This document shows, one piece after another, positions 61,261-64,000 of a stretch of 64,000 nucleotides of DNA (the first letter of the stretch is position 1; each line of letters starts with the position of its first letter). Below the pieces are notes generated by a model that searched no databases, was not told the DNA's origin, and was given only the letters and a program-made list of their open reading frames with translations. The stretch is taken from the NCBI RefSeq assembly GCF_019399895.1, contig NC_091884.1, forward strand, positions 1,800,501 through 1,864,500, read 5' to 3'. Both the position numbers and the translations under genes were made by a program. Source of the stretch: Cardiocondyla obscurior. Its lineage: Eukaryota; Arthropoda; Insecta; Hymenoptera; Formicidae.

Positions 61261-61842
61261 CTAAGTTTCACGTGATCACCGCGCGAGATGTATACGCCGC
61301 GTGCGTGACCGACCTCTGCTCTCGGTCACTACGCAGCCATAAAAATACTGTAACACAGATTTTCAGTCCACGCATTCTCACACTACGAATAAATATCTCC
61401 CGAATCTATCGCGAACTCGTCGATCTAAACCCTTTTCCCTCGAGCCCGACTGTCCTTGCCGACGCTTCGTTCACGGCAAAGAGACGCGAATGTAACATAC
61501 GCACATACGAGGTTTTTACTTACTTTGTGTTAAAAAGATGTAGTCGCCCGTACGCATAGTTAATGCGAGAAGGTAGTTAACGCCTGATTACGTGCCCCTG
61601 GTCCGCCGATTATGCGTGGATATTTAATATGTACGGAGCACGTGCTGCGTACGTACGTATCGTTCGACCGCTTGAGAAGGACAGAGCGAGTGTGGGAGTG
61701 GTGGGGGAACGTACGTAACGCGAGGCACGTAGGCTCGCGCTCGCTGCTCGCTCCGTCCCCCTTCCCCCCCGGCTACCTACCCGTGTCTCTGTCTCTTTTT
61801 CTCGCTTCTACACAATTTAACGCGTTATAAAAAAATTTTATA
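61261..61842 (-). promoter_or_regulatory. Candidate promoter and first exon of the minus-strand locus
   Basis: A CpG-rich patch (about 61200-61800) ends on the minus strand in CTTAG|GTATGT (donor at 61260-61259), 178 bases before the B2 acceptor. A TATAAAA lies on the minus strand at 61842-61836, upstream of the patch, but I see no convincing initiator. CACGTG occurs at about 61271, inside the presumed exon. Stops occur in all frames, so the exon would be 5' untranslated or non-coding. The upper limit is set by the TATA-like site and is a guess. Confidence 0.3.
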
Positions 61843-64000
61843 TGCTGGATATTAATTGCAAATTAAACCGATACCGAATTTCAAAACCTTGACAACTAAC
61901 ATTTATTCTCGTCTCTCTCTCTTTTTTTTTTTTTTTTAATTACTAGACTGCTTTTTTAAACAGGATATGTATATATTCACGTATTTGTAATAGTTAAGTT
62001 GTCAGTGCTATTATTATTATACAATAACGTTTCTGTTATAGATAGATAAACGAAGTAAATACAGAATTTTTTATTTTTTATTTTTTATTAACGCTGTCAG
62101 CAATATTTGCAGTTATTTAATCCAAATTGGATTTAATACAAATAATAATTGCTACCGAGATTGATTCTGATTGCTTGAAAATCGAAAATTTCGGCGAGTT
62201 TATTTAAAGTTTTTTATAAAACTGTCGCAAACAAAGTCTGATTTTCAAACAAGAAGCACAAAAATGTTGCACGAATAAATATTAGATAAATTCTGAATAT
62301 ATACATTTTAAAAATTGAAAATGGTATGAAAGAGATGCAAATGTTATTTAAAAGTTGTGTAATTTATGTTTCTACATTTGCATTTTTTTATTTGTACGAA
62401 GTTTAAATTGCTTTATTACATATCGTGTCGTATACAAATTGCGAGAGATGTAAATATTTTATTCGCCCGCCGCTATCACTCGTCGTGATAGCGACGTGGC
62501 AAATAGCCGCGTTTGATTGAGCATTAATTATAACTCGCTCAGTTTACGTCGAGCAAAAAAAAAAAAGAGGAAAAAAAAAAATGCATAAACGGTACACGTC
62601 GATGCGCGTGTATGTAATCACGGTCGTGAAGCTGTTTAATTTTTCGCTTTTCCTCATTTCTCGTACGCGGTTATCTTATTTTTCCGTATTGACGCCATAG
62701 CCCTCGTTACAGTCGAGTCTAATTAACCGAACGGCTGTAATTAGTCGTTGGGTTAACGGCAAAGGAAGAACGTATTTTTCTGGACTCCGTTAATTCCCTG
62801 TACATTTAATCGACACGTGATCTTGTGATTACGCGTTACGCAACTGTCGGACAAATAGGAGTATTACGCGAGAGCTACCTACCGCGAGTGTAATTCGTCC
62901 GTTCGTTATAGAATATAACGTATCAGGTTGTTAATTTTCTTTGAAAAGCACAGTGTTATATAATCTGAATTGATTAATGTATATAATATTCGTTAGTCCT
63001 GCTTTCTTGTTTGTTAAAAAATTTTTTTAATTCTTGTGTTAATGTTTAATTTTTTCTTATGCAAAATCTCAATCTGAAATTTTTCTTTTACAAAATAATA
63101 AAACTAACCAATTTTTAATTAATATATTTTTCTCATGTATTAAAATAACGAACTCCATGTGAGAGTAAGCAGCGGAGGAAAAAGTTTGGTAATATTTCTA
63201 TACGACGCTTTAATTTCGCGAGTGAGGAGCACCGGCGCTTATTTCGACATCGGAACGAAAGGCGGTAGATCTTATTTAAAATTTCAATGTCCATGTTGAG
63301 GAAAATTTACGGGACGTCTATCGTTTGGGAGAAATTTTGAATTACTTCGTGGACGTCGGGTGCCAAGAAAATTTTCCACGAAAATCGAGGTGTCAACGAC
63401 ACATTTCCCCGTTACGAACTGCGCGGAATTAGCGGCGTCGCGTCAGCAATTTTCCGTTCCGTACTTTTCTCACGGCGGTACGTCCCTCATTTTCGCCACG
63501 TTCGGTGGCGTAAATTTATCGTTCGTGCAAGCACGACGCAACGCCGAGCTTCTCGCTGGCGGGCACCGACCGGGCACGACCCCGCGTTGCTCCGAAATTG
63601 TTTTTGCGCTTCGAAAAGCGTGCAGTATCACGCCCGTCGAGAGATCTAATGCGTCCTACCCGAACAACTGCAAACCGCTGCGTTGCACGTGCCAGAGCAA
63701 ACACCGAGGGACGCGCGGATATTTTTCGCGCTGCGCAACTTTCAATGAGCTGAAAGCGAATAATACATCCCCGCGTGCGCTTCGCTGAAATCCCCGCGCG
63801 TATTCCCGACGTAAATATCACATCGGAGTTTTTAATTTAACGTTTTATATCCGCGCGTCATATCAATCGATTAAATTGCATTATTATCCGTCAGCTTTAA
63901 TTTTATAAATCGCTTATACTGTCAAATATAATTTTTATATATATATTTTTTTTTTTTAATTTTTGTTTTCTATTATTGATTTTACAATATTAATCGCAGA
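61843..64000. other. AT-rich non-coding DNA with one CpG-rich patch
   Basis: Upstream of the minus-strand locus is AT-rich DNA with a CT/T-run at about 61912-61936. A CpG-rich patch at about 63230-63800 holds a 142-codon plus frame and a 101-codon minus frame that overlap and are not recognisable. It could be a separate regulatory patch or an unrecognised exon. No gene is supported. Confidence 0.45.

Overview
The window looks like 64 kb of gene-poor nuclear DNA from an insect, most likely a hymenopteran and perhaps an ant. This is inferred from composition. AT-rich stretches full of homopolymer T/A runs, many of them T-runs broken by single C bases, alternate every 2-3 kb with patches of roughly 200-700 bp that are rich in undepleted CpG. 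There is no bacterial gene packing, no tRNA, rRNA or CRISPR array that I could find, and no recognisable transposase or reverse transcriptase. Nearly all open frames of 60-190 codons look like chance frames in CpG-rich, stop-poor patches, and none resembles a protein family I know. I read most of the window as intergenic or large-intron sequence.

The most gene-like part is at the right end (59.9-61.9 kb), on the minus strand. A CpG-rich patch at 61.26-61.80 kb ends in a good donor at 61261. A 124-nt exon (61080-60957) follows, with a branch-point-like CTAAT, a pyrimidine tract, CAG and GGTAAGG. Then come a 37-nt exon (60754-60718), a second partial copy of the 124-nt exon (donor at 60066) and a 44-nt relative of the 37-nt exon (59952-59909). 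The locus is therefore a tandemly duplicated two-exon cassette. The cores of the two exon types are reverse complements of each other, so spliced or unspliced RNA could fold exon against exon. Two near-perfect RNA hairpins (60352-60411 and 60427-60472) lie between the copies.

Elsewhere on the minus strand are isolated exon-like islands: a 150-nt open exon with both splice sites (12705-12556), a 78-nt open stretch before a strong donor (22006-21929) and an 18-nt microexon candidate (37934-37917). They could belong to one long minus-strand gene with large introns, or to none; sequence alone cannot decide.

Other structure: a bulge-free 46-position hairpin at 22171-22270 whose imperfections are mostly G:U-compatible on the plus strand; a TIR-bounded, non-autonomous-element-like block at 14628-15186 with a related end at 38205-38345; two identical 24-bp words exactly 600 bp apart (44807 and 45407); several stable short hairpins and palindromes; clustered G-quadruplex motifs; and microsatellites.
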